DNA from: G963422595 sp963422595
GTDB taxonomy: Bacteria; Pseudomonadota; Gammaproteobacteria; UBA4575
Assembly: GCA_963422595.1 (NCBI GenBank)
Contig: OY730298.1
Span: 1,488,001-1,552,000 of the forward strand
Direction of reading: 5' to 3'
DNA length: 64,000 nucleotides
A program made the position numbers and the translations under genes. Under the pieces are notes generated by a model. That model was not told the origin of the DNA. It did no database searches and saw only the letters and a program-made list of their open reading frames with translations. Position 1 is the first letter of the stretch; each line of letters opens with the position of its first letter. Positions 38,182 through 45,589 of the stretch are shown here, in pieces.

Positions 38182-38240
38182 GGGCGAACACCAGAGTTCG
38201 CCCCTACGAGTGTAGGGAGCAACGATCGTTGTTCCCTACA
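38182..38240. repeat. REP-like double hairpin
   Basis: Two hairpins in tandem downstream of mdh. The first, 38182-38203, has 7-bp arms GGGCGAA and TTCGCCC around an 8-base loop. The second, 38211-38240, is a 30-bp near-perfect palindrome with 14 of 15 arm bases matching and GATC at its centre; the arm is TGTAGGGAGCAACGA. They are joined by CCTACGA. The pattern GGGCGAA..TTCGCCCCTACG fits small dispersed palindromic (REP/MITE-like) elements. They could also end the mdh transcript. Confidence 0.7.
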
Positions 38241-38292
38241 GTTGGTGCGGTGCGCGAGGTCTTCGGTCGTGCGTTATTTTTAGTTTGCGTTG

Positions 38293-39156
38293 TTACAGGG
38301 ATACGCCTTCCCACTCCGTTATAAAGTCGTCAATGTATTCGGCGACGACATCGGGGCGATCTTCCGGCACATAGTGCCCTGCCCTTTCAATGACGTGAAA
38401 GCGGGTAGGACCTTTGATGGCGGCTTTTAGTCGCCGACCAGACTCCACTGGCATCCAGGCATCGTGCAATGCCCAACATACCATAACAGGACAGGTAATT
38501 TTGCTGTGATCCACTCCCATAGTTTCTTCGTTAGATGGATCGCTACAGACCTTTACTAACGACTTAAAGCCATGCAAACCCGGTCCGCGTGCCCAGTGCG
38601 AGAGGTAATTTTGCTTCACGTTTTTGTCGGTAAAGGCAATTTTATCGTAGCTACCGGTGCGCAATAAGCCGGGGAAGGCGGCAGCGGCTTGCGCCATCGC
38701 CATTTGCAAGGTTTCATCCGGCGCCCCAACCAGGGCGTTAAAGGCTTCGACTTCCAGTACCGGCCAATAGTCAAAAGCCACCGGATTAATTAACACCAGG
38801 CGACTGATATGGTCACAGTATCTGGAAGCAAAAATCTGACATGCACCACCACCGTGGTCGTGACCGACCAGTACTACTTTGCCTGTAAGACCCATACCTT
38901 CAATGACACCTTTTATGGCTTCGGCCTGGTTGGTAAGCGTGTGCCTGACATCGTCCAAAGGCATGTCCGACTGCCCATAGCCGATCATGTCCATGGCGTA
39001 GGTTTGATAGCGGTCTTTAAGATGCCCTTGTACGTGACGCCACAAACGGGCATTGGTAGGAATGCCATGCACCATCAGTACCGCCTGACCAGAATCGCCT
39101 GCTTGCTCGATATTGATGTTTAAGGACATGCCGTCAACAGTGACTTGCTGTTTCAT
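38293..39156 (-). CDS. Alpha/beta hydrolase, haloalkane dehalogenase/epoxide hydrolase type
   Basis: A 287-residue alpha/beta-hydrolase. Visible parts are the oxyanion motif MVHGIPTNARLWRHV near residue 28, the nucleophile elbow VGHDHGGGACQIF near 97 with Asp as nucleophile, a helical cap, the acid in CWALHDAWMP near 230 and catalytic His in RAGHYVPEDRPD near 263. An Asp nucleophile and HGIPTN are typical of the haloalkane/haloacetate dehalogenase and epoxide hydrolase group rather than esterases. The real substrate is unknown. A single-gene unit with repeats on both sides. Confidence 0.85.
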   Translation of the reverse strand: MKQQVTVDGMSLNINIEQAGDSGQAVLMVHGIPTNARLWRHVQGHLKDRYQTYAMDMIGYGQSDMPLDDVRHTLTNQAEAIKGVIEGMGLTGKVVLVGHDHGGGACQIFASRYCDHISRLVLINPVAFDYWPVLEVEAFNALVGAPDETLQMAMAQAAAAFPGLLRTGSYDKIAFTDKNVKQNYLSHWARGPGLHGFKSLVKVCSDPSNEETMGVDHSKITCPVMVCWALHDAWMPVESGRRLKAAIKGPTRFHVIERAGHYVPEDRPDVVAEYIDDFITEWEGVSL

Positions 39157-39433
39157 ACCTGCTCCTTAATTAATTATGTTATGAGTCTTGAAGTATTCTG
39201 AAGTATTTTAATGGAAATCTGAAATAATTGCAGAAAATAAAATTGGAGATTCGGGCAGGCACGGGGGCTTGTCCCTACGGGGTCAACAGGTAAAGAAAGA
39301 TGTGAACGTGGATGTTCAGGATAATGTGTAATTAAGAGATGCAAACATGGATGAGCAGGATAATATGTAATACATTATTCAGCACCGGCACGAGGGCCGG
39401 TGCCTACATTTGCCAGGTACGGTGGGAACATCT
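39157..39433. repeat. Repeat-rich spacer with dispersed hairpin and AACATGGATG motif
   Basis: 277 bp without a gene. It holds an 8-bp-arm hairpin at 39382-39403 (GCACCGGC / GCCGGTGC). A degenerate hairpin at 39252-39280 (GGGCAGGC..GCTTGTCCCTACGG) is close to the one at 40640. Two copies of a short dispersed motif, GTGGATGTTCAGGATAATGT (39308) and ACATGGATGAGCAGGATAAT (39344), are also present. The same motifs recur in the sdhB-sdhA and sdhC-ygfZ gaps. Confidence 0.65.
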
Positions 39434-39682
39434 CTACATTGGGCAGGTGGGACAGATGTATGTAATTACTTTGTTGATATTTTTGTCATGCGATTTTTGC
39501 CGACCCGTGAGTAAGTTATATAGCTCCGGATCCGGCAGGTCCAGCATGTGCTCGAAGGCACGTTGCAATTCCGGAGAGGCAGTTTGATAGTGTCTGTTCA
39601 GAAATTTCCGCGTTAACGCATCCAATTCTTTGCTGCCGCGACGGCAACGCCAGCCTAATTTTTGCAAGTGATGATTGGCCAA
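39434..39682 (-). CDS. sdhE: Succinate dehydrogenase flavinylation factor SdhE
   Basis: Small soluble protein that promotes covalent FAD attachment to SdhA. The 82-residue protein has the diagnostic RRGSKELDALTRKF near residue 14 (RGxxELD motif), with LDLPDPELYNLLTGRQ near 48. The last nine residues (TYICPTCPM) are unlike the family and run into repeat-type spacer DNA, so the C-terminal end may have been extended by loss of the older stop. It sits 18 bp after sdhB. Confidence 0.9.
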   Translation of the reverse strand: MANHHLQKLGWRCRRGSKELDALTRKFLNRHYQTASPELQRAFEHMLDLPDPELYNLLTGRQKSHDKNINKVITYICPTCPM

Positions 39683-39700
39683 CTGCTTTGGCTTCGTCGC

Positions 39701-40510
39701 CTACTTTGAGGCTTTCCGCGTGGCGATCATCTTTTTAATTGCGGCGATAGATTTAGCCGGATTCAGGCCTTTAGGGCAGGTGTTGGTGCAATTCATAATG
39801 GTGTGACAGCGATATAGCTTAAACGAATCTTCAAGATCATCTAAACGCTGCGCGGTTGACTCATCACGACTGTCCACAATCCACCGATAGGCTTGTAACA
39901 ATACCGCAGGGCCTAAATAACGATCGCTATTCCACCAATAGCTGGGGCAACTGGTGGAGCAACACGCGCACAGAATACACTCTTCAAGACCTTCGAGTTT
40001 TTCACGATCTTGTTTGGATTGTAGCCTTTCTCTATCAGGAGGCGGCGGGGTTTGTGTTTGCATCCAGGGTTTGACGGAGGCGTATTGCGCGTAAAAATTG
40101 GAGAGGTCCGGCACTAAATCTTTTACTACGGGCATGTGCGGCAGTGGATAAATCTTTATGTCGCCGTTAAAGTCGCCGATACTTTTGGTGCACGCCAGGC
40201 TGTTAGTGCCATTGATGTTCATAGAGCATGAACCACAGATGCCTTCTCGGCAAGAACGCCGGAACGTTACAGTCGGGTCAATTTCGTTTTTAATCTTAAT
40301 TAACGCATCCAACACCATCGGGCCACAGGTGTCCAGATCCACTACGTAGGTATCGGTGCGAGGGTTTTCACCGCTATCGGGGTCATAGCGATAGACGAGG
40401 ATTTTTTTCAGGTTATGACTGTCAGTGGTGCCTGCCGGCCCAACGGGGTGGCTGTTATGTATGTTGCCGGGTTTTACTATCGAATTAGCTGGAAGCGTAA
40501 ATTGTGCCAT
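39701..40510 (-). CDS. sdhB: Succinate dehydrogenase iron-sulfur subunit SdhB
   Basis: Carries electrons from SdhA to the quinone site. The 269-residue protein has the 2Fe-2S motif CREGICGSCSMNINGTNSLAC near residues 83-103 with a further Cys. The 4Fe-4S site is CILCACCSTSCPSYWWN near 178 and the 3Fe-4S site CHTIMNCTNTCPKGLNP near 234. The N-terminal 30 residues are longer than in E. coli (238). It is separated from sdhA by a 354-bp repeat-filled gap, unusual for this operon. Confidence 0.96.
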   Translation of the reverse strand: MAQFTLPANSIVKPGNIHNSHPVGPAGTTDSHNLKKILVYRYDPDSGENPRTDTYVVDLDTCGPMVLDALIKIKNEIDPTVTFRRSCREGICGSCSMNINGTNSLACTKSIGDFNGDIKIYPLPHMPVVKDLVPDLSNFYAQYASVKPWMQTQTPPPPDRERLQSKQDREKLEGLEECILCACCSTSCPSYWWNSDRYLGPAVLLQAYRWIVDSRDESTAQRLDDLEDSFKLYRCHTIMNCTNTCPKGLNPAKSIAAIKKMIATRKASK

Positions 40511-40690
40511 ATATATTCCTTTGAGCTTACATGGATGGGCAGGATAAATCAGAATCCTGTCTGTCCTGCTTTGTCTATGCTTTGTCTATAAGGATAATCA
40601 TTATAGTCCTCTCGTACACTGGCTCCAAAATTATTCGGACCGGCACGGGGTCTGTCTCTACGAGGTCAGTGGGTAAAAAAGGGTATGAAC

Positions 40691-40793
40691 GTCCCGTGTA
40701 CCACTGTTTGTATTCTTTAGTAGACACGGACGAGTTGCGCACATGACTCAAACAACGAGTCCCGTATACCACTGTTTGTATTCTTTAGTAGAC
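40691..40793. repeat. 35-bp direct repeat pair between sdhA and sdhB
   Basis: The same 35-base sequence occurs at 40691-40725 and 40759-40793, with one difference (G/A). It starts GTCCCGTGTACCACTG and ends TTCTTTAGTAGAC. Spacing is 68 bp. The first copy follows a REP-like segment at 40640 (CGGCACGGGGTCTGTCTCTACG). No gene is supported in 40511-40864. Confidence 0.8.
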
Positions 40794-40796
40794 CCT

Positions 40797-40876
40797 TTGT
40801 TAATACTCTGGGTTAATACTCTGGGTTAATACTCCGGGTTAATACTCCGGGTTAATACTCCGGGTTAATAAACTCT
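40797..40876. repeat. 13-bp tandem repeat at the sdhA stop codon
   Basis: About five head-to-tail copies of GGGTTAATACTCT/C, starting at 40810, 40823, 40836, 40849 and 40862, plus a partial one before. On the coding strand the unit is CCCGGAGTATTAA. It closely matches the end of sdhA itself, CCCAGAGTTTATTAA, where TTTATTAA includes the stop codon. The array therefore looks like an expansion of the 3' end of sdhA, each unit carrying TAA. Confidence 0.85.
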
Positions 40877-42655
40877 GGGCCTGGGCGGAATCACTTCGAC
40901 GTCATCGCTTTGCGTATACATATGCACCGGGCGGTAGTCGAGGTTTGTGTCCCCCTGGGCGTTTACCGATACGAGGATATGTTTCATCCAGTTTTCATCG
41001 TCCCGATGCGGATAGTCGTCACGCGCCTGCGCACCACGGCTTTCGGTGCGATTTAACGCAGATTGCGCGGTGGCCAGTGCCTGGGGCAGTAAGTTGGTTA
41101 ATTCCATGGTTTCAACCAGGTCGGTGTTCCATATCATGGAGCGATCCGTTACTTTAAGGTCATCCATGCGCGCAAGCAATTTTTTCAGTTTGGCTAATCC
41201 TGTGGCTATCGATTCGCCGGTTCTGAACACCGCGACGTGGGTTTGCATGGTTTTCTGCATGTCAAGACGTAACTCTGCCGTCGGGGTGTTGCCATTCGCG
41301 TGGCGCAGCTTGTCAAAGCGACTTAACGCCTGATCGATCGCGCCATTGCTTAAATCGCTATGCGCCCGCGCGGGCTTCACAAGCTGCGCGGATCTTAAGG
41401 CCGCGGCTCTTCCGAATACGATTAAGTCTAATAACGAGTTGGAACCCAGTCGATTGGCGCCATGCACGGAGACGCACGCGGCTTCGCCAATCGCCATCAG
41501 GCCAGGGATGACGGTATCCGGGTCGCCGTCTTTTAGCATCACTACTTCGCCGCGATAGTTGGTCGGAATGCCGCCCATATTGTAGTGCACGGTTGGCAGC
41601 ACCGGTATGGGTTGCCGAGTGACGTCTATGCCCGCAAAAATTCTGGCCGATTCGGCAATGCCAGGAAGTTTTTCGTTAATCAGATCGGCACCCAGGTGTT
41701 CAACGTGCAGGTGCAGGTGATCCTGTTGTTTGCCCAGCCCGCGACCTTCATTGATCTCGATGGTCATGGAGCGACTTACTACGTCGCGTGAGGCGAGGTC
41801 TTTGGCATTGGGAGCATAGCGTTCCATAAAACGCTCTCCCTGCGAATTGGTCAGATAACCGCCCTCTCCGCGCACGCCTTCCGTAATCAAACACCCAGCG
41901 CCATAAATTCCGGTAGGGTGAAATTGCACAAACTCCATGTCCTGAAGTGGTAGCCCGGCGCGCAACACCATGGCATTGCCGTCTCCGGTACAGGTATGCG
42001 CCGAGGTGCACGAGAAATACGCGCGCCCATAACCACCAGTGGCGAGCAATACCACGTGGGCACGAAAAACGTGCAGCTCGCCAGTGGCGAGATCCCATGC
42101 CATGACACCTTTGCAGGCACCGTCATCGTCCATGAGTAAATCGGTTGCGAAGTATTCGATGAAAAACTCCGCATCGCGCTTCAGCGACTGTTGATACAAG
42201 GTGTGCAAAATGGCATGCCCGGTGCGATCGGCCGCGGCGCAGGTGCGTTGCGCGATGCCTTCGCCGTAGTGAGTGGTCATGCCGCCGAATGGACGCTGGT
42301 AGATACGCCCGTCCTGGGTGCGGGAAAACGGCACTCCGTAGTGTTCAAGTTCAACTATGGCAGGAATGGCCTCGCGACACATATATTCGATGGCGTCCTG
42401 ATCCCCCAGCCAGTCAGAACCTTTGACGGTGTCATACATATGCCAGCGCCAGTCGTCTTCGCCCATGTTTCCCAATGCCGCGCTCATGCCACCCTGCGCG
42501 GCCACGGTGTGACTACGGGTAGGAAAAACTTTAGTGATGCAGGCCGTGGATAGACCGTTTACTACCATGCCCAAGGTGGCACGTAGTCCGGCGCCACCGG
42601 CACCGACGACGACCGCATCGTAAACGTGTTCGATTGGACTGTAGGCTTTATTCAT
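40865..42655 (-). CDS. sdhA: Succinate dehydrogenase flavoprotein subunit SdhA
   Basis: Oxidises succinate to fumarate with covalent FAD. The 596-residue protein has the dinucleotide motif VVGAGGAGLRATLGM near residue 16 and the flavin-linked His in PTRSHTVAAQGGMSAALGN near 45. FVQFHPTGIYGAGCLITEG lies near 240, catalytic Arg region EINEGRGLGKQQDHLHLHVEHLG near 300 (split motif) and HYNMGGIPTNY near 352. Length is standard (E. coli 588). It is flanked by sdhD (9 bp) and the repeat-filled gap before sdhB. Confidence 0.98.
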   Translation of the reverse strand: MNKAYSPIEHVYDAVVVGAGGAGLRATLGMVVNGLSTACITKVFPTRSHTVAAQGGMSAALGNMGEDDWRWHMYDTVKGSDWLGDQDAIEYMCREAIPAIVELEHYGVPFSRTQDGRIYQRPFGGMTTHYGEGIAQRTCAAADRTGHAILHTLYQQSLKRDAEFFIEYFATDLLMDDDGACKGVMAWDLATGELHVFRAHVVLLATGGYGRAYFSCTSAHTCTGDGNAMVLRAGLPLQDMEFVQFHPTGIYGAGCLITEGVRGEGGYLTNSQGERFMERYAPNAKDLASRDVVSRSMTIEINEGRGLGKQQDHLHLHVEHLGADLINEKLPGIAESARIFAGIDVTRQPIPVLPTVHYNMGGIPTNYRGEVVMLKDGDPDTVIPGLMAIGEAACVSVHGANRLGSNSLLDLIVFGRAAALRSAQLVKPARAHSDLSNGAIDQALSRFDKLRHANGNTPTAELRLDMQKTMQTHVAVFRTGESIATGLAKLKKLLARMDDLKVTDRSMIWNTDLVETMELTNLLPQALATAQSALNRTESRGAQARDDYPHRDDENWMKHILVSVNAQGDTNLDYRPVHMYTQSDDVEVIPPRPRVY

Positions 42656-42664
42656 GCCAAATTC

Positions 42665-43036
42665 TTATAACAGGATTGTCAACAAGGCAACGATTCCGGC
42701 AATCGCGAAAATGATACACAGGATGTTTATCAGCACTAATAAAGCTGTCCTTGCCCAACCCCTGATATAGTCATCAACGATGACCTGAAGACCGAGCTGC
42801 GCATGATAAAACGTTATCGCGATAAAGAAAATTAAAAACATAACGATAAGCGGTGATTGTAGCCACGCCAACACTGTGTCGTAACCGGCGTTTCCCAACA
42901 TGGCGACCGCAAACGCGAAGTATAGCGAAAGCGGCACCAAAGCAATCGCGGTGAGCCTTTGTAACCACCAATGACGCGAACCTTTTGTTGCCGACTGCAA
43001 GCCCTGGTTTGCAGGTAATGGTGTTGGCGGCGGCAT
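42665..43036 (-). CDS. sdhD: Succinate dehydrogenase membrane anchor SdhD
   Basis: One of two haem b and quinone binding membrane anchors. The 123-residue protein has three helices. The N-terminal GSRHWWLQRLTAIALVPLSLYF near residues 19-40 is typical. FYHAQLGLQVIVDDYIRG near 77-94 has the haem-ligand His and the quinone-site Asp-Asp-Tyr. It lies between sdhC (10 bp) and sdhA. Confidence 0.94.
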   Translation of the reverse strand: MPPPTPLPANQGLQSATKGSRHWWLQRLTAIALVPLSLYFAFAVAMLGNAGYDTVLAWLQSPLIVMFLIFFIAITFYHAQLGLQVIVDDYIRGWARTALLVLINILCIIFAIAGIVALLTILL

Positions 43037-43046
43037 CAGCCAGTCC

Positions 43047-43463
43047 TCAGGGGTTACAGGCAGTATACGCGACTATCCAGACGGCCGCGGTCACCGCTAC
43101 GCTCACCAGCAACACCAGGATGCTGGAGTTTCTTGTGGAATTTATCGCAAACCCGTAGCCGGCATCCCAAAACAAATGTCGAATGCCGTTAAAGAGATGC
43201 AGGAAAAGGGCGCCAGACCACAGGCATAGAAATATCTGGCCGGCGGTGCTGGCAATATAGGCACGCGCTGTTTCATAAGCGGCGGGACCTGCCGCGACGC
43301 AGATTAAAATGACAATAAACAGGATGGCCCCAGCCACCAGCGCCACGCCTGTAATGCGATGCAGAATCGAAATTGCCATGGCCAGGGGCCACCGATAAAT
43401 CTGTAGATGTGGCGATAACGGCCTCTGTTGATTAGCCATGAAACTCCTGTTGATTGCCTGCAA
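43047..43463 (-). CDS. sdhC: Succinate dehydrogenase cytochrome b556 subunit SdhC
   Basis: Haem-binding membrane anchor. The 138-residue protein starts MQAINRSFMANQQRPLSPHL; the second Met (residue 9) would be a more usual start. RPLSPHLQIYRWPLAMAISILHRITGVAL is the sdhC family mark (seen in pieces), and HLFNGIRHLFWDAGYGF near 90 carries the haem-ligand His. Three helices. First gene of sdhCDAB-sdhE. Confidence 0.94.
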   Translation of the reverse strand: MQAINRSFMANQQRPLSPHLQIYRWPLAMAISILHRITGVALVAGAILFIVILICVAAGPAAYETARAYIASTAGQIFLCLWSGALFLHLFNGIRHLFWDAGYGFAINSTRNSSILVLLVSVAVTAAVWIVAYTACNP

Positions 43464-43730
43464 AAGAACCTCTTTGCCTATACATTGCCAGCATACAGAG
43501 GTTGTTTGTCTGCTTTATGGTTGGTTAAATAGTACCTGATTGGCAGAATATATTGAACATATCTCTAAAGAAATGTCAGTAATTACATATGAACAGGGAT
43601 GCACAGGATAGTTAAGAAGCAGAAAGAAAGAATGTGAACATGGGTGTACAGGATAATGTTTATTGTGTGGTACATTTACGCGCACTTTAGCAGGTTATAG
43701 TGCAGTCAATCAGGGTACGAGCGAATATCG
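43464..43730. repeat. Divergent spacer sdhC-ygfZ with two dispersed motif copies
   Basis: 267 bp between divergent genes, which must hold the promoter of the sdh operon and that of ygfZ. Two copies of the dispersed repeat are seen: ATGAACAGGGATGCACAGGATA (about 43589, in pieces) and GAACATGGGTGTACAGGATAATGT (about 43633). Both match the motif also found at 39308, 39344 and 40529. No RNA gene is visible. Confidence 0.6.
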
Positions 43731-44747
43731 ATGGATAATAAATGGCTTGAATTTTTGCGTGAACAGGGCGCCAGCATGGAAAATGACCGGGTGGTATATG
43801 CACTTGAGCATACTTATTTGTGCGAATTGTCCACACTGGGGGCGATACGCGCAGCCGGAGACGACGCGCGTAGCTTTCTACACGGTCAGTTTACTAACGA
43901 TTTAGATCAGGTTTCACCTGCCGTTAGCCAGTTGAGCAGTTATTGCAACCCTAAGGGAAGGATGCTGTCGACGTTACGTATTCACAAGTGCGACCGCGAC
44001 TATCGTTTGATTTTACCTCGCGAGGTGTTAGCAGCTACGCTTAAGAAGCTCATTATGTTCAGGCTTATGGCCAAGGTTGATATCACCGATGAGTCCAGCG
44101 AGGTGGCGTTGTTCGGGGTTGCCGGCCCCAAGGCTGAAGTAACGTTAAAAGCCCTGAACGTTGACGTGCCGCAGAAAACAGATCACTGTGTGCAGCATGA
44201 CGGCATAACGGCAATTCGCTTACCCAGCGAAAACGTCAGAGTGTTGTTGATAGCGAATATTCAGGCAGCTATCCCACTATGGAAGCGGACGTCTGCAAAA
44301 CTACCGGTCGCTACCTGGCGCCTGTGGGATTTACACGATATTCACAGTGGTATTCCGCAAATTACCGCGAGTATCAGCGAGGCGTTTATTCCACAAATGA
44401 CGAATTTGGATGTAATCGGTGGAGTGAGCTTTAGTAAAGGCTGTTACCCGGGTCAGGAGGTGGTGGCGCGCACGCATTATCTGGGTAAACCTAATCGGCG
44501 CATGTATCGGGTAAGCATCGCGGGTGATAAGGTGCCGGCACCGGGAAGCAATATTTATGCGCCAGAAGACGCCAGCCAACCGGTGGGGAAAATCGTTAGC
44601 GCGCAACAGGATTCTGACGATAGCTGTGCCGCTTTGGTGGTATTGCGAATCGAAAAGGAAACCGATGAACATCTGTACGTGGGTTCGCTTAGCGGCGCCA
44701 AAGTCTCGGTACGGTCGTTGCCTTATATAGTAGACGCCGCCGATTAG
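43731..44747 (+). CDS. ygfZ: tRNA-modifying/Fe-S assembly protein YgfZ
   Basis: Folate-binding protein of the YgfZ/GcvT family that supports Fe-S enzymes such as MiaB. The 338-residue protein has FLHGQFTNDLDQV near residue 49 and the defining signature KGCYPGQEVVARTHYLGK near 237-254 with the conserved Cys. Its location beside sdhE and the sdh genes is seen in many gammaproteobacteria. It is the last gene of the moderately AT-rich part; base composition changes sharply within the next 100 bp. Confidence 0.95.
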   Translation: MDNKWLEFLREQGASMENDRVVYALEHTYLCELSTLGAIRAAGDDARSFLHGQFTNDLDQVSPAVSQLSSYCNPKGRMLSTLRIHKCDRDYRLILPREVLAATLKKLIMFRLMAKVDITDESSEVALFGVAGPKAEVTLKALNVDVPQKTDHCVQHDGITAIRLPSENVRVLLIANIQAAIPLWKRTSAKLPVATWRLWDLHDIHSGIPQITASISEAFIPQMTNLDVIGGVSFSKGCYPGQEVVARTHYLGKPNRRMYRVSIAGDKVPAPGSNIYAPEDASQPVGKIVSAQQDSDDSCAALVVLRIEKETDEHLYVGSLSGAKVSVRSLPYIVDAAD

Positions 44748-44845
44748 AGGCTGTCGCCGCGCAGTTGTCGTTCTCAACAGGGTTAACGGCTGCTGATAAT
44801 CTGACGTGGTGCCAGTTGGCAGCGAGCATGAGCGTGTCGCTTCGG

Positions 44846-45589
44846 TTATAACTTCATGCGTTTAAAAACACATTCAGGAATGGCGCGCATGAGGAACATG
44901 ATCGGGCGCCAGACGCGGCGCACGTATACCACGTCGCGACGCCGGCGGATCGCCCGTACGACCGCGGCAGCAACCTCCTCCGGTGTGGCCGTCAAGCGCG
45001 CCGGTAGCCGCATGCCGTCGGTCATGCGGGTGCGCACGAAGCCCGGCTTGACTGTCACCACTTGAACGCCGGAATGCGCCAGCCGATTGCGCAGGCCGGA
45101 CAGGAACGCGGTAAATCCGGCCTTGGCCGAACCATAGACGTAGTTGGTGGCGCGTCCCCGATCGCCGGCCACTGAGCTGACGCCAACCAGGACGCCGCTG
45201 CCACGCTGCTCGAATCGCGCGGCAAAATCGCCCATTAGCAAAGCCGGAGCGACATAGTTGGTGCGCATTACGCGCTCTGCGGCCGTGGCGTGCCGTTGGC
45301 TCTCGGCCTGATCGCCGAGCAGCCCGACCACGCACACTACCACATCGGGCAAGGGGTCGAGCGTATCAGGGAGCGAGGCGCCGTCACCGTCGCAGAGCGC
45401 GTCCCAGCAATGCGATGTCACGGCACTGCCGGTGTGCACTTGAAGGTCCTGCACTTCCCGCTTGAGTCGCACAGGGTCGCGCGCCGTAAGCTGTAATACA
45501 TAACCGTGGTGCGCCAGTTGACGCGCGATGGCGCGGCCAATATCCGAGGTGGCACCAAGTACCAGTGCCGTCTCGCATCTGTCGGTCAT
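44846..45589 (-). CDS. DprE2-like short-chain dehydrogenase
   Basis: A 247-residue SDR from ATG 45589, which overlaps the stop of the preceding glycosyltransferase as ATGA. Motifs are LVLGATSDIGRAIARQL at residue 9 (NAD(P) site), VVGLLGD near 89, VGVSSVAGDRGRATNYVYGSAKAG near 138-161 with Ser and YxxxK catalytic residues, and VTVKPGFVRTRMTDGM near 182. IMFLMRAIPECVFKRMKL is at the end. These segments follow mycobacterial DprE2 (decaprenylphospho-2-keto-ribose reductase) closely: its order is GLLGD, SS.AGER.RRANFVYGS, RPGQVRTRM, R.IP..IF. The partner DprE1-type oxidase is not in the window. Base use is GC-rich, unlike the genes to its left. Function as an arabinose-donor epimerase subunit is inferred. 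Confidence 0.78.
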   Translation of the reverse strand: MTDRCETALVLGATSDIGRAIARQLAHHGYVLQLTARDPVRLKREVQDLQVHTGSAVTSHCWDALCDGDGASLPDTLDPLPDVVVCVVGLLGDQAESQRHATAAERVMRTNYVAPALLMGDFAARFEQRGSGVLVGVSSVAGDRGRATNYVYGSAKAGFTAFLSGLRNRLAHSGVQVVTVKPGFVRTRMTDGMRLPARLTATPEEVAAAVVRAIRRRRDVVYVRRVWRPIMFLMRAIPECVFKRMKL

